In this document: in pieces, positions 36,596-46,147 of the stretch | Layout: each line of letters begins with the position of its first letter | Numbering within the stretch: position 1 is the first letter of the stretch | DNA from: Streptomyces antioxidans | Lineage (GTDB): Bacteria > Actinomycetota > Actinomycetes > Streptomycetales > Streptomycetaceae | Assembly (NCBI RefSeq): GCF_000968685.2 | Contig: NZ_LAKD02000001.1 | Location: forward strand, 310,001 to 374,000 | DNA length: 64,000 nucleotides | Reading direction: 5' to 3' | Notes under the pieces: generated by a model | The model's input: the letters and a program-made list of their open reading frames with translations, nothing else | Database searches by the model: none | What the model was told of the DNA's origin: nothing | Translations under genes and position numbers: made by a program

Positions 36596-36902
36596 GTCCG
36601 TATCTCCTGGTCCGTGTCGCGGAGCCCTGGAATCCGGTGGGACCCGGTGAGGAGAACAGAGCGCCCCGGGCCTTTGCCGGCCCGGGGCGCCTGGGAAGTC
36701 GCTGTCAGTGTTTACGCAGCACGACCATGGCAGCCGGACGGGCCGGTGCCATAGGTAAAGACGAAGGTCATGCGCGTGGACATGGCGCCGATTATGGTCC
36801 CGTTAGAATCGAAAGTCCAAACCTGCGGTCCCCGCCCCGATGCCGTGGCCCCCGCCGCAGTCCCGTTCCACCGCACGCCACCACCGCCGGAAGGCCGCCG
36901 AA
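36596..36902. promoter_or_regulatory. Divergent promoter region of chorismate mutase and guaA
   Basis: About 300 bp without a gene. TAGAAT at 36804-36809 is a fair -10 element for guaA, about 94 bp before its start, in an AT-richer patch (GATTATGGTCCCGTTAGAAT). A matching -35 is not obvious. Confidence 0.4.
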
Positions 36903-38489
36903 GTGCCATCAGCGTCCCCTGCTGCCGCCCCCGACACCGTCCTGGTCGTCGACTTCGGCGCGCAGTACGCCCAGCTCATCGCCCGCAGGGTCCGTGAGGC
37001 CCGGGTCTACAGCGAGATCGTTCCGTCCACCATGCCGGTGGCCGAGATGCTCGCCAAGAACCCCAGGGCGATCGTCCTCTCCGGCGGTCCCTCGTCGGTC
37101 TACGCCGAGGGCGCGCCCTCGCTCGACCGCGCGCTCTTCGAGGCGGGCGTCCCCGTCTTCGGCATGTGCTACGGCTTCCAGCTGATGGCCACGGCGCTCG
37201 GCGGCACCGTGGACAACACCGGGGCGCGGGAGTACGGCCGTACGGCGCTCACCGTCACCAAGCAGGGCTCGACGCTCTTCGCGGGCACCCCCGAGGAGCA
37301 GCAGGTGTGGATGTCGCACGGCGACGCCTGCTCCCGGGCCCCCGAGGGCTTCACCGTCACCGCGTCCACCGATGTGGTGCCGGTCGCGGCCTTCGAATGC
37401 GATGAGCGCAGGCTGTACGGCGTGCAGCACCACCCCGAGGTGATGCACTCCACCCACGGCCAGCAGGTGCTGGAGCACTTCCTCTACCGGGGCGCCGGTC
37501 TGGAGCCCACCTGGACCACCACCAATGTGGTCGAGGAGTCCGTGGCCGCGATCCGGGAGCAGGTCGGCACCAAGCGCGCGATCTGCGGGCTCTCCGGCGG
37601 TGTGGACTCCGCCGTGGCCGCCGCCCTCGTCCAGAAGGCCATCGGCGACCAGCTGACCTGCGTGTACGTGGACCACGGGCTGATGCGCAAGGGCGAGTCC
37701 GAGCAGGTCGAGAAGGACTTCGTGGCCGCCACCGGGGTGCAGCTGAAGGTCGTCGAGGCCGAGGAGCGGTTCCTTACGGCGCTCGCCGGGGTGTCCGACC
37801 CCGAGGAGAAGCGGAAGATCATCGGCCGGGAGTTCATCCGGGTCTTCGAGCAGGCGCAGGCCGAGCTGGTGGCCGAGGCGGGCGCGGCCGGTGAGGACGT
37901 GGAGTTCCTGGTCCAGGGCACCCTCTACCCCGATGTCGTGGAGTCCGGCGGCGGCACCGGCACCGCCAACATCAAGTCCCACCACAATGTGGGCGGGCTG
38001 CCAGACGACATCGAGTTCCAGCTGGTCGAGCCGTTGCGCCGGCTGTTCAAGGACGAGGTGCGGATGGTCGGCCAGGAGCTCGGCCTGCCGGACGAGATCG
38101 TCCACCGCCAGCCCTTCCCGGGCCCGGGCCTGGGCATCCGCATCATCGGCGAGGTCACCAAGGAGCGCCTGGACCTGTTGCGCGAGGCCGACGCCATCGC
38201 CCGTGAGGAGCTGACCGCCGCTGGTCTTGACCGCGACATCTGGCAGTGTCCGGTGGTCCTGCTCGCCGATGTCCGCTCGGTCGGCGTCCAGGGCGACGGC
38301 CGCACCTACGGCCACCCGATCGTGCTGCGCCCGGTCTCCTCGGAGGACGCGATGACGGCGGACTGGTCGCGGCTGCCGTACGACGTGCTGTCGCGGATCT
38401 CGACCCGCATCACCAATGAGGTGGACCAGGTGAACCGGGTGGTGCTGGACATCACCAGCAAGCCGCCCGGCACCATCGAGTGGGAGTGA
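36903..38489 (+). CDS. guaA: GMP synthase (glutamine-hydrolysing)
   Basis: A 528-residue two-domain enzyme making GMP from XMP, ATP and glutamine. Glutaminase: C89 in [10 protein letters not shown]177 and E179 in [10 protein letters not shown]. Synthetase: PP-loop SGGVDS (231-236), then the dimer domain ending [12 protein letters not shown] 36903 follows GGAAGG; longer in-frame starts have no family similarity. Length is normal. Followed by an imperfect hairpin likely to end transcription. Confidence 0.97.
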   Translation: MPSASPAAAPDTVLVVDFGAQYAQLIARRVREARVYSEIVPSTMPVAEMLAKNPRAIVLSGGPSSVYAEGAPSLDRALFEAGVPVFGMCYGFQLMATALGGTVDNTGAREYGRTALTVTKQGSTLFAGTPEEQQVWMSHGDACSRAPEGFTVTASTDVVPVAAFECDERRLYGVQHHPEVMHSTHGQQVLEHFLYRGAGLEPTWTTTNVVEESVAAIREQVGTKRAICGLSGGVDSAVAAALVQKAIGDQLTCVYVDHGLMRKGESEQVEKDFVAATGVQLKVVEAEERFLTALAGVSDPEEKRKIIGREFIRVFEQAQAELVAEAGAAGEDVEFLVQGTLYPDVVESGGGTGTANIKSHHNVGGLPDDIEFQLVEPLRRLFKDEVRMVGQELGLPDEIVHRQPFPGPGLGIRIIGEVTKERLDLLREADAIAREELTAAGLDRDIWQCPVVLLADVRSVGVQGDGRTYGHPIVLRPVSSEDAMTADWSRLPYDVLSRISTRITNEVDQVNRVVLDITSKPPGTIEWE

Positions 38490-38528
38490 CCGCCGCGCTC
38501 CCTCCGGGTCGGATGGTCAGCTGATCGT

Positions 38529-38578
38529 CAAACGCCGACGCCGTCGCTCATACGTTTGGGTGGCGGCGACGGCGTTTG
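38529..38578 (+). terminator. Imperfect hairpin after guaA
   Basis: Arms of 15 bases (38529-38543 and 38564-38578, CAAACGCCG outer part) pair with one A-A mismatch across a 20-nt loop, 40 bp after the guaA stop. Confidence 0.55.
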
Positions 38579-38628
38579 CGCTGGGTACTTTGTGCGCAGA
38601 GGCGAGACTCCGTCTCATGGGAGCAATC

Positions 38629-39231
38629 ATGAGCGCCGCACGCGAGTACGAGCTGGACGAGCAGTACGAGTGGGCCCGCCCGCCGCAGGGCGGCTGGACG
38701 GCGGACGACCTCGACCGGCTTCCGAATCTTCCTCCGCACACGGAGCTGATCGACGGCAGTCTCGTCCTCGTGAGTCCGCAGCCCCTTTTTCACATGCGTG
38801 CCCTGTGTTTGTTTGAGAACGCCTTGGTGGAGCAGGCATCGGACTCGTTGGACGTCATGCGGGAAATGACGGTCAAGCTGGACTACAAGAACCGCCTGGA
38901 ACCCGATGTGCTGGTCCTCCGGGCCGGAGCGGACGCCGGGCCCCTCGACACCTGGTACGGGCCGGAGGACGTCGTGCTGGCCATCGAAGTGATGTCAGCG
39001 GACTCCAAGGAGCGCGACCGCGAGGTCAAGCCACGCAAGTACGCGGGCGTCGGCATTCCGCATTTCTGGCGGGTGGAGGAGGACGGCGGTCTTCCCATTG
39101 TCTACGTCTACGAACTCGACCCCGCCGTGAAGGCGTACCAACCCACCGGCATCTACCACAACAAGCTCCGCCTGACCCTCCCGTTCGACATCGAGATCGA
39201 CCTCACCGCGATTCATCGCCGTAGGCCCTGA
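38629..39231 (+). CDS. Uma2-family putative restriction endonuclease-like protein
   Basis: A 200-residue protein of the Uma2/DUF820 family, with a PD-(D/E)xK nuclease core: D93 (LEPDVLVL), E120 (VVLAIEVMS) and K137 (KPRKYAG). Family members are abundant in cyanobacteria and Streptomyces and mostly uncharacterised; DNase activity is inferred from the fold. ATG 38629 follows GGGAG. The start of the preceding open frame (38560) lies inside the guaA terminator and is not used. Single gene. Confidence 0.85.
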   Translation: MSAAREYELDEQYEWARPPQGGWTADDLDRLPNLPPHTELIDGSLVLVSPQPLFHMRALCLFENALVEQASDSLDVMREMTVKLDYKNRLEPDVLVLRAGADAGPLDTWYGPEDVVLAIEVMSADSKERDREVKPRKYAGVGIPHFWRVEEDGGLPIVYVYELDPAVKAYQPTGIYHNKLRLTLPFDIEIDLTAIHRRRP

Positions 39232-39296
39232 CTCTGGCCTCCTGCGATACCCAGAGGTAGCTTCCGCTCCAGCACACCAGAGGAGCGGAGCTGCCG

Positions 39297-40094
39297 ATGA
39301 CGAACCAGCCGCAGACCCCCACCCCGATACCGACCGACCAGCTGCGGTTCACCATGCCCCCGCAGCACACCTCCCCCCATGACGAGCGCCGCTACCGCAA
39401 GGAGCGGCTGGCCGCGGCGCTGCGCCTGTTCGGGCGGTACGGGTACGAGGAGGGGGTCGCGGGCCACATCACCGTGCGGGACCCGGAGTTCACCGACTGC
39501 TACTGGGTGAATCCGTTCGGCGTGCCCTTCGGGCACATCACCGTGAGCGATCTGCTCCTCGTCAATCAGGCGGGCCAGGTGGTCGAGGGGCGCTCCCACG
39601 TCAACCAGGCGGCCTTCGTCGTTCACTCGTCCGTGCATCAGGCGCGGCCGGACGTCGTGGCCGTCGCGCACAGCCGCTCGGTGCACGGCCGGGCGCTGGC
39701 CGCGCTCGGTGAGCCGCTGGAGCCGATCACCCAGGAGGTCTGCGCCTTCTTCGAGGACCACGCGGTCCACGGGGGCAGTACGGGGGTCGTCGTGGACGAG
39801 GACGAGGCGCGCGCGGTCGCCGTGGCGCTCGGCGGCCACAAGGCCCTCATCCTGCGCAATCGCGGTCTGCTGACGGTCGGGGACTCGGTCGACGCGGCGG
39901 CGTGGTGGTTCATCACGATGGAGCGGGCCGCCCAGGTGCAGCTGACCGCCAAGGCGTCGGGCAAGCCGGTGCCCATCGACTACGCCGACGCGATGCGGAC
40001 GCGCGAACAGCTGGGGAACGATCTTGTGGCGTGGATCAACTATCAACCTCTGTATCTGCAGATCACCCGCGATGAGCCGGACCTGCTGAGCTGA
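39297..40094 (+). CDS. Class II aldolase/adducin-fold protein without metal ligands
   Basis: A 265-residue protein of the class II aldolase/adducin family, which normally holds zinc with a Glu and three His. Here the HTH-like motif reads A-H125-S-R127, the NHG motif reads R-N-R189-G, and the usual Glu position is Asn103. Only one of the ligands remains, so classical aldolase chemistry is unlikely. The rest of the fold (VAGHITVRDPEF, PFGVPFGHITVSDLL, RPDVVAVAHS) is well kept. ATG 39297 has GAGGAGCGGAG upstream. It may act as a binding or structural protein, as adducins do. Confidence 0.82.
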   Translation: MTNQPQTPTPIPTDQLRFTMPPQHTSPHDERRYRKERLAAALRLFGRYGYEEGVAGHITVRDPEFTDCYWVNPFGVPFGHITVSDLLLVNQAGQVVEGRSHVNQAAFVVHSSVHQARPDVVAVAHSRSVHGRALAALGEPLEPITQEVCAFFEDHAVHGGSTGVVVDEDEARAVAVALGGHKALILRNRGLLTVGDSVDAAAWWFITMERAAQVQLTAKASGKPVPIDYADAMRTREQLGNDLVAWINYQPLYLQITRDEPDLLS

Positions 40095-40199
40095 CACCCT
40101 CCGCGGTGCGGCACAATCCCCTCTCAACACATGTCAGTTGGGCGGTGCCGTGGGAACCCGCGGTCCCGTGCGGAACGAGTGAACGACGGAGCGACCCGC

Positions 40200-41495
40200 G
40201 TGGCGGTGGAACAGGCGGAGAACGCCACGACGGCAGAGGGACAGCGCCCCCATGGGCACCCGCACGGCCACAAGGGCTGTGAATGCCCTCAGGGGGCCCG
40301 TGAGGGCCACCGGAGGGCCGTGGCCACGTTCGTGGCCCTACGGGAGCGTTTCGCGGCCGGAGAGGGCCTTCCCAAGGCTCTCGCCCACTCGGCCGGGGCG
40401 TCCAGGCAGTGGGTCTCGGACGAACTGGCCCACGCGGCCCGTTCGGTGGCCGACAGCGGCCGCGCCGAGACCTCGGCCTGGCGCCATCGGGTGTGGCTGC
40501 GCACGGTGTTCGTGGTGTGGGGCGCGGCCGGGGCGCTGCTGATCGCCCAGTTGGCCACTGCGATCGGCGCGGGCTGGTCGGTCGCGCGGACGGCCGGGCT
40601 CACCGCCGCCGTGGTCACCGCCGCGCTGCTGACCCTGGCCGCCCGGCTGCACCGCGCGGACGGCGGCCCGCTCGCCCCGCTCGTCGGCGAGGACAACCGC
40701 CTCTCCACCTCCCGTACCGTCGCCGCCGCCTGGCTGCTGTTCGCGGTCTTCGCGGTGCTGGTGCTCGGCGTCGAGCTGGCCGTGGCCCCCGGCGACCGGC
40801 AGCGGCTGACCGACGGGCTCGCCCTCGGCCACACCGCCGGGCTCCTTACGGTCGCCGCGCTGACGTGTGCGGCCGCGGTGCTGGCACGGCTCGTCGTGGC
40901 GGCCCGGGTGCGGGGGCAGCGGCTCCAGAAGACGCGGGCCGTGCGCCCGCGCGTCGCCGATCTGCTGACCGATGACGCGGGCCGCGGCAGCCTCGCCGAT
41001 GTGCAGTACATCGTCGTCCACACCGTGGCCCTCGCCTTCACCGCGGTCCGCCTCGCCCGCGAGCCGTGGCGGCTGCCCGACGTGCCGTGGGGCCTGGCCC
41101 TGCTGGCGGCCGTGTCGGTGGTGATGTACCTGGCCGGGAAGTACGCGGAGGGCGGCCGTCCGACCGTGCTGTCCGTCGTACGGGCCCTCCCCGAGGAGGG
41201 CGCCATCGACCGCGACGCCCCGATCCGCACCGGCGACGACATCGAGATCCGCGGCAGCGGCTTCGTCCCGCCGGGCGCCCAGGACCCGGACCGGCTGGCC
41301 AAGCTGGTCGTCCGCATCGGCGCGGTGCACGTCCACGTCCCGCTGGTCCCGGTGGCCGGGGGCTTCAGCAGCCCCACGGACACCGCGCTCACCGTGCCGG
41401 TCCCGGTGGACGTGGAGCCGGGCCGGGTGGATGTGCAGGTCGTGACGGCCTCGGGGGCGGAGACCAACCGCTATCCCATCGATGTTATGGACTGA
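40200..41495 (+). CDS. Membrane protein with His/Cys-rich N-tail and beta C-domain
   Basis: A 431-residue protein of unknown function. The N-tail has HGHPHGHKGCECPQGAREGH (about 19-38), a likely metal-binding stretch, then a helix-rich cytosolic segment with a putative HTH-like SAGASRQWVSDEL. About five membrane helices follow between 100 and 325 (VWLRTVFVVWGAAGALLIAQ, WLLFAVFAVLVLGVELAV). The C-terminal 100 residues form a beta domain like IPT/TIG folds (DDIEIRGSGFVPPGA). GTG 40200 follows GGAG; the frame is open to 40131. It is not recognised as a named family. Confidence 0.7.
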   Translation: MAVEQAENATTAEGQRPHGHPHGHKGCECPQGAREGHRRAVATFVALRERFAAGEGLPKALAHSAGASRQWVSDELAHAARSVADSGRAETSAWRHRVWLRTVFVVWGAAGALLIAQLATAIGAGWSVARTAGLTAAVVTAALLTLAARLHRADGGPLAPLVGEDNRLSTSRTVAAAWLLFAVFAVLVLGVELAVAPGDRQRLTDGLALGHTAGLLTVAALTCAAAVLARLVVAARVRGQRLQKTRAVRPRVADLLTDDAGRGSLADVQYIVVHTVALAFTAVRLAREPWRLPDVPWGLALLAAVSVVMYLAGKYAEGGRPTVLSVVRALPEEGAIDRDAPIRTGDDIEIRGSGFVPPGAQDPDRLAKLVVRIGAVHVHVPLVPVAGGFSSPTDTALTVPVPVDVEPGRVDVQVVTASGAETNRYPIDVMD

Positions 41496-41572
41496 GTCGT
41501 TCCGGTCGGCCGCTCCGTATGGTTTCGTCGAACGCGCAACTAAACGGCGGCGCGACGGGAGAGGCGGGCGGC

Positions 41573-42166
41573 ATGAGACACGCGGATCGTATGGCCGGTT
41601 CGGGAACGGCGGGCAGCGGCGGCAGCGTGCACGGTATGGGCGGGGTGGGTGGCGTGAACGGCATAGGCGGGCAGCAGCAGTCCATGGGGATCAGGGCCAC
41701 GGCTGCCCGTTACGCACTGCTGCCGTTGCGGATCTTCCTCGGCGTCACCTTCGTCTACGCCGGAATCGACAAGCTCACCGACTCGGCCTTCCTGGCTGAC
41801 TCGGGCTCGGGCTCGATCGGCGAGCTGATGCGCCAGGTACGGGACGGTTCGGCGGTGCCCTGGCTGGTCGACCAGGGCCTCAAGGACCCCAGCGCCTTCG
41901 GCTACGCGATGGCCTACGGCGAACTGGCCGTCGGCCTCGGCATCCTGGTGGGCCTCCTCTCCCGACTGGCCGCCTTCGGCGGCGCGCTGATCTCGCTGAG
42001 CCTGTGGCTCACCGTCAGCTGGCAGTCGGACCCGTACTACTACGGCAACGACCTGGCCTATCTGATGGCGTGGCTGCCGCTGGTCCTGGCCGGGGCGCCG
42101 TATCTCTCCCTGGACGTCGTCATCTCCCGGCGCCGGCGCCGACAGGGCTCGCAGCTCTTCACGTAG
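41573..42166 (+). CDS. DoxX-family membrane protein
   Basis: A 197-residue protein with a Gly/Ser-rich tail (VHGMGGVGGVNGIGG) and four membrane helices. LPLRIFLGVTFVYAGIDKL and AYGELAVGLGILVGLLSRL are typical of DoxX/DoxD proteins, which take part in quinone or thiol redox chemistry and, in actinobacteria, in membrane oxidoreductase complexes. ATG 41573 follows GGGAGAGGCGGGCGG. A 14-bp tandem repeat is directly after the stop. Confidence 0.83.
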   Translation: MRHADRMAGSGTAGSGGSVHGMGGVGGVNGIGGQQQSMGIRATAARYALLPLRIFLGVTFVYAGIDKLTDSAFLADSGSGSIGELMRQVRDGSAVPWLVDQGLKDPSAFGYAMAYGELAVGLGILVGLLSRLAAFGGALISLSLWLTVSWQSDPYYYGNDLAYLMAWLPLVLAGAPYLSLDVVISRRRRRQGSQLFT

Positions 42167-42171
42167 TTCGC

Positions 42172-42199
42172 GGCCCGTCAGGCTCGGCCCGTCAGGCTC
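42172..42199. repeat. Tandem 14-bp repeat after DoxX gene
   Basis: GGCCCGTCAGGCTC occurs twice head to tail (42172-42185 and 42186-42199), six bases after the stop codon. Confidence 0.7.
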
Positions 42200-42267
42200 G
42201 TGGCCCTCACCGCAGGCGCGTCCCTTCGCGGGGCGCGCCTCTTCGGACGGGCCGTGTCCGCGGTCCG

Positions 42268-44121
42268 TCAGTTGATGATGCGGAAGCCGTCCCGCACCTC
42301 GTCGAAGATCGGCCGGTAGGTGCTCCAGTCCGCGTCCGGGGCGCTCAGGTAGATCGCGTACTCCTTGTCGCCCTCATTGCCGAAGCCGAGGTCGACCGCG
42401 CGGAACATCCGGACCTCGCCGCGGAATCTGAACTCCCAGATCGCGGCGGGCATGCCCTGGTACTTCGTCTCCTGGAGCCGCAGCCGCTCGTAGATCGGGT
42501 ACTCCCTCTTGTCCTTGAACCCGACCTCGAGGTCCTTGAAGTGCTGCACCTCGTTGCCGGAGGCGAAGTCCAGGACGTTGATCCGCAGACCGGCCAGCCC
42601 GGTGGAGTCGAGGTAGCGGACCTCCTGGGTGCGGTCGACCGTGTTGCCGTCGGGGTCGTTCTTCTCCTGGCGGGTCCAGCCGTCGGGGATGGGGAGGGAG
42701 AAACCGAACTTCTTCTCCTTGACGATGTGGTAGCCGGACGGCGCGGTGTACGGCTTGGGCGGGGAGGGCGACGGGTTGCCCGTGGCGGAGGATCTCCCGC
42801 CGGTCCCCCCGCCGTTGTCGTGGTCGAGGCCGTAGACATAGATGCCGCCCGCCACGGCCACGACCGCCAGGGAGGCCGCCGCGGCGGTCCACACCGCCTT
42901 ACGGCTCCTGCGCGCCGGAGCGGGGGCGGGCTCGGGCACCGGCGTCGGAGCGGTCAAGGACGGCGTCGACGTGGTGAACGGCGTGGCCGTGGGCGGGTTG
43001 TGCGCGGCGTTCGCCGCGTGCGACGTGGTCGGCGGGTTGTGCGCGTCGTGCGGAGTGCCCGGAGTGTGGGTCGTGTGGTGATACGGGGGCGATGTCGTGG
43101 ACGGGTTCGGCGCGGCGTGCGCGTCCGTGCCCGTGGTCCGGTCTGTGCCGTTGGTCTGGTCCGTGCCGGGAGCCCGGTCCGTGCCGCTGGTCCGGTCCGT
43201 GCCCGTACCGGGCTCCCGCCGCGTCGAGAGGTTCATGGTCGCGTCGAGCGGCGGATTCGTGGTGGTCGTATCGAGCGGCGGGGGCCGCAGCGTGGACGTC
43301 TCGGGCTCCGAGGCCGGGAGCCGCAGCGCCCGTTCGGTCTCCTCGGCCGTGGGCCGCAGCTCCGGCTCCTTGGCCAGCAGGCTCTCGATCAACGGAGTGA
43401 GCGCGCCCGCCCGTTGGGGCGGGTCAAGCGGATCGACGGCGATCGCGTAACCCGTCTCGATCGCCGTGGCCTTGCGGAACGGAGGCCGCCCCTCGACCGC
43501 CTGATAGAGCGTCGCCCCCAGCGCCCAGAGGTCCGACGCGGGCCCGGGTTTGCGGCCCCTGACCCGCTCGGGCGCGATGTAGTCGATGGAGCCGACGACC
43601 TCGCCGGTCTTGGTCAGCGTCGAGGTGCCGGTGGCCATGGCGATGCCGAAGTCCGTGAGCACGACCCGGCCTTCGGGGCCGAGCAGCACATTGCCGGGCT
43701 TGACGTCCCGGTGCAGCACCCCGGCCGCGTGTGCGGCGCGCAGTGCGGCGATCATGCCGCGGCCGATGCGGGCGGCCTCGTCGGGCGAGACCCGTCCCCC
43801 GTCCTTCAGCAGGTCGGCGAGGGTCGTGGAGGGCACGTACTCCATGACGATGCACGGCAGTCCGTAGTGGTCCACCACGTCATGGACCACGACCACGTTG
43901 GGGTGGGTGATGCGGGCCGCGCTGCGCGCCTCGCGGCGGGTGCGTTCGTGCAGGGTCGTCAGCTCGTCCTCGGCGAGGTGGGGAGAGACATGGAGCTGCT
44001 TGACCGCGACCTGGCGGCCCAGCAGTTCGTCCTCGGCGCGCCACACCGTGCCCATGCCACCACGGCCGACCTTCTCGACCAGGCGGTAACGTCCGGCTAT
44101 CAGGTGGCCTTCGTCCGACAC
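42268..44121 (-). CDS. Receptor Ser/Thr protein kinase 3
   Basis: A 617-residue PknB-like kinase: GRGGMGTVW (19-27), K41, HRDVKPGN (D139), DFGIAM (D157). A 130-residue Thr/Pro/His-rich linker has GTDRT-type repeats (about 305-332), then one membrane helix (409-430) and an outer domain with GFSLPIPDGW and GMPAAIWEF, related to the outer domains of kinases 1 and 2. GTG 44121 follows GGGGAGGGG; a longer frame starts at 44142. Divergent from the PspC protein gene. Confidence 0.92.
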   Translation of the reverse strand: MSDEGHLIAGRYRLVEKVGRGGMGTVWRAEDELLGRQVAVKQLHVSPHLAEDELTTLHERTRREARSAARITHPNVVVVHDVVDHYGLPCIVMEYVPSTTLADLLKDGGRVSPDEAARIGRGMIAALRAAHAAGVLHRDVKPGNVLLGPEGRVVLTDFGIAMATGTSTLTKTGEVVGSIDYIAPERVRGRKPGPASDLWALGATLYQAVEGRPPFRKATAIETGYAIAVDPLDPPQRAGALTPLIESLLAKEPELRPTAEETERALRLPASEPETSTLRPPPLDTTTTNPPLDATMNLSTRREPGTGTDRTSGTDRAPGTDQTNGTDRTTGTDAHAAPNPSTTSPPYHHTTHTPGTPHDAHNPPTTSHAANAAHNPPTATPFTTSTPSLTAPTPVPEPAPAPARRSRKAVWTAAAASLAVVAVAGGIYVYGLDHDNGGGTGGRSSATGNPSPSPPKPYTAPSGYHIVKEKKFGFSLPIPDGWTRQEKNDPDGNTVDRTQEVRYLDSTGLAGLRINVLDFASGNEVQHFKDLEVGFKDKREYPIYERLRLQETKYQGMPAAIWEFRFRGEVRMFRAVDLGFGNEGDKEYAIYLSAPDADWSTYRPIFDEVRDGFRIIN

Positions 44122-44246
44122 CGCTTTCCCCTCCCCGCACACGTTCGATGCGACACGATAGCCGCCGTGACTCCCGGGGAGATCTCAGGGAAGACCTAGG
44201 GGCATGCCGGATGTCGCGAGTACGGCCCTGTTGTCACCATGGACGC

Positions 44247-45557
44247 ATGACCGAAGCACCCACCGTGGCGGACGAGGCCGAGGCCGCGTCCGGTTCCCGC
44301 CTGTCACACACGCCGCTCCGGCGCAGTCGTGACCATAAGGTGATCTCGGGGGTCTGCGGAGGGCTCGGCCGCTACTGCGATCTGGACCCGGTGATCTTCC
44401 GGGTGGTGCTGTCGGTGCTGACCGTCGCGGGCGGCCTCGGCCTGATCGTGTACGGGTTCTGCTGGCTGCTGATCCCGTTCCACGGCGAGGACGAGAACGA
44501 GGGGCGCAGGCTGCTCTCGGGCCGGGTCGAGGGCCCCGGGCTGACCGCGGTGCTGGTGGCGCTGGTGGGCTGTGGGCTCTTCCTGTCGATGCTCAACAAC
44601 GGCGGCGTCATGTACTTCTCGTTCATGCTCGCCCTCGCCGCGGCCGGTGCGGGCTACTGGTCGTACCACCGGCGGCAGGCGGAGAGCGTGGGCGCGGTGG
44701 ACGCGGCCACGGCCCAGGCCGTCGCCGACGCGCCGCCGGAGACCAAGGCGCCGCCCACGCGCGGCGGTCCCGGCCCGTCCTGGTGGCGCGACCCGATCGT
44801 CAAGGACGGTACGACCGGGCCGCTCGGCGCCGGGGCCGGGCCGCGGACCGGCTATCTGTGGGGGCCGGACGACGGCCCGTACGACAAGGCGGAGGCGAGG
44901 GCGGAGCGGGCCCGCCGGGTGCCGGACCGGGCCTCGATCGGCGGCTGGGCCTTCCTGGTGGCGGTCGCCGCCGCCGTGGTGGGGGCGCGGGCGGGGTGGT
45001 CCTCGCAGCCGCTGAGCACCAGCCTGGAGATCGGGTTCGCCTGTGCGCTGGGGGTCTTCGGGCTCGCCCTCGTGATCAGCTCCCGCTGGGGGCGGACCGG
45101 TGGCGGCACGGTGTTCCTCGCGCTGCTGACGAGCGCGCTGCTGGCGGGCGCGGCGGCCCTCCCCGACGCCGTCACCCCCGACTGGGCCCACCGCACCTGG
45201 GCCCCGACCTCCGTGGCGTCGCTGCGGGACGGCTATGAGCTGGGCGGCGGCGTCGCCGAGCTGAAGCTGGACCGGCTGCCCCTGGAGGCGGGCGGCTCGG
45301 TCTCCAGCCGGGTGGAGATGGGCGTGGGCAAGCTGGCCGTGACGGTCCCGCGCGACGCCCGGGTGAGGCTGGACATCGAGGTCGGGGTCGGCGACATCTG
45401 GCTCCCGGGCGAGACGCGCAACAGGCACGACGTCGACATCGGCCCGGACCGGGAGCGCAGGCTCACCCTGGAGCCGGTGGGCGGCGGCAAGGCCGAGGGC
45501 ACGGTCTCGCTGAAGCTGGAGATGGGGCTGGGTGCGGTGGAGGTGAAGCGCTCATGA
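44247..45557 (+). CDS. PspC-domain envelope stress protein with LiaF-like C-domain
   Basis: A 436-residue membrane protein. PspC domain at about 25-80 (HKVISGVCGGLGRYCDLDP), further membrane helices to about 310, and a C-terminal beta repeat domain (ELGGGVAELKLDRLPLEAGG, MGVGKLAVTVPRDARVRLDI) of the LiaF/toast-rack kind. ATG 44247 follows CACCAT by six bases with no ribosome-binding site. The next gene overlaps its stop (ATGA). It likely belongs to an envelope stress system with the downstream PspC histidine kinase. Confidence 0.87.
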   Translation: MTEAPTVADEAEAASGSRLSHTPLRRSRDHKVISGVCGGLGRYCDLDPVIFRVVLSVLTVAGGLGLIVYGFCWLLIPFHGEDENEGRRLLSGRVEGPGLTAVLVALVGCGLFLSMLNNGGVMYFSFMLALAAAGAGYWSYHRRQAESVGAVDAATAQAVADAPPETKAPPTRGGPGPSWWRDPIVKDGTTGPLGAGAGPRTGYLWGPDDGPYDKAEARAERARRVPDRASIGGWAFLVAVAAAVVGARAGWSSQPLSTSLEIGFACALGVFGLALVISSRWGRTGGGTVFLALLTSALLAGAAALPDAVTPDWAHRTWAPTSVASLRDGYELGGGVAELKLDRLPLEAGGSVSSRVEMGVGKLAVTVPRDARVRLDIEVGVGDIWLPGETRNRHDVDIGPDRERRLTLEPVGGGKAEGTVSLKLEMGLGAVEVKRS

Positions 45558-45988
45558 GGCGCCGTTCGTGGGGTCGTGGGGTGGGCCGTCGGTTCGGCCA
45601 TGGGCTCGGCCATGGGTTTGGTCATGGGTTTGGCGATCGGGCCGGGCATGGGTTTGGTGGTCGGTTCGGTCATGGGATTGGTGGTCGGGCCGGTCATCGG
45701 TCCGGGAATCGGTTCGGTCATCGGTCTGATCACTCGTGCGGTGACTCGCCGGGGCGCGCGGCCCCCGACCGGTCCCGCCATCCGTTCGAGCCGGGCAAGC
45801 TGGTGGCCGGGCTGGTGATCCTTGGCGTGGCCGCCGCGTACGGGATGGACGCGGCCGGGGAGTGGGACGTCCGCCCGGAGATCGCCCTCCCGGCCCTCCT
45901 GGGCGGCCTCTGCGTCGCGGCCCTGACCTCGGCCCTCACGTACGTGTTCCGCCGCCGGTCGGGCAGGAGGACGACGCCGGACGACTGA
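45554..45988 (+). CDS. Small membrane protein with His/Gly repeat region
   Basis: A 144-residue frame whose ATG overlaps the PspC stop and has GGAGGTGAAG upstream. Residues about 10-60 are a GHGFGHGFG-type His/Gly/Arg repeat; the C-terminal half has two membrane helices (GKLVAGLVILGVAAAYGMDA, LLGGLCVAALTSALTYVF) and is clearly coding. In the repeat region the other frame (45576-45818) has better Streptomyces codon bias and encodes a glycine zipper, so a frameshift inside the repeat is possible (see findings). Function unknown. Confidence 0.65.
   Translation: MRRRSWGRGVGRRFGHGLGHGFGHGFGDRAGHGFGGRFGHGIGGRAGHRSGNRFGHRSDHSCGDSPGRAAPDRSRHPFEPGKLVAGLVILGVAAAYGMDAAGEWDVRPEIALPALLGGLCVAALTSALTYVFRRRSGRRTTPDD
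45588..45729. repeat. 12-bp periodic coding repeat
   Basis: The 142 bp consist of imperfect 12-bp units of the type GGTTTGGTCATG or GGTTCGGTCATC. The period is a multiple of three, so each frame gives a four-residue repeat. Confidence 0.75.
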
Positions 45989-46147
45989 CGCGGGCCCGGG
46001 CCGCCGGGGCGCGGCGCCCCCGGCTCCTTGCCCCTGGCCCTCTGGCCCTCTGTCTGTCTCCTGGTCCCCTGTCCCCTGCCCCAGGTCGGGGAACGATCAG
46101 GGGCGACCCTGATGCCCGATGTCGGCCGGGCGTGTGACGATCGAGCC

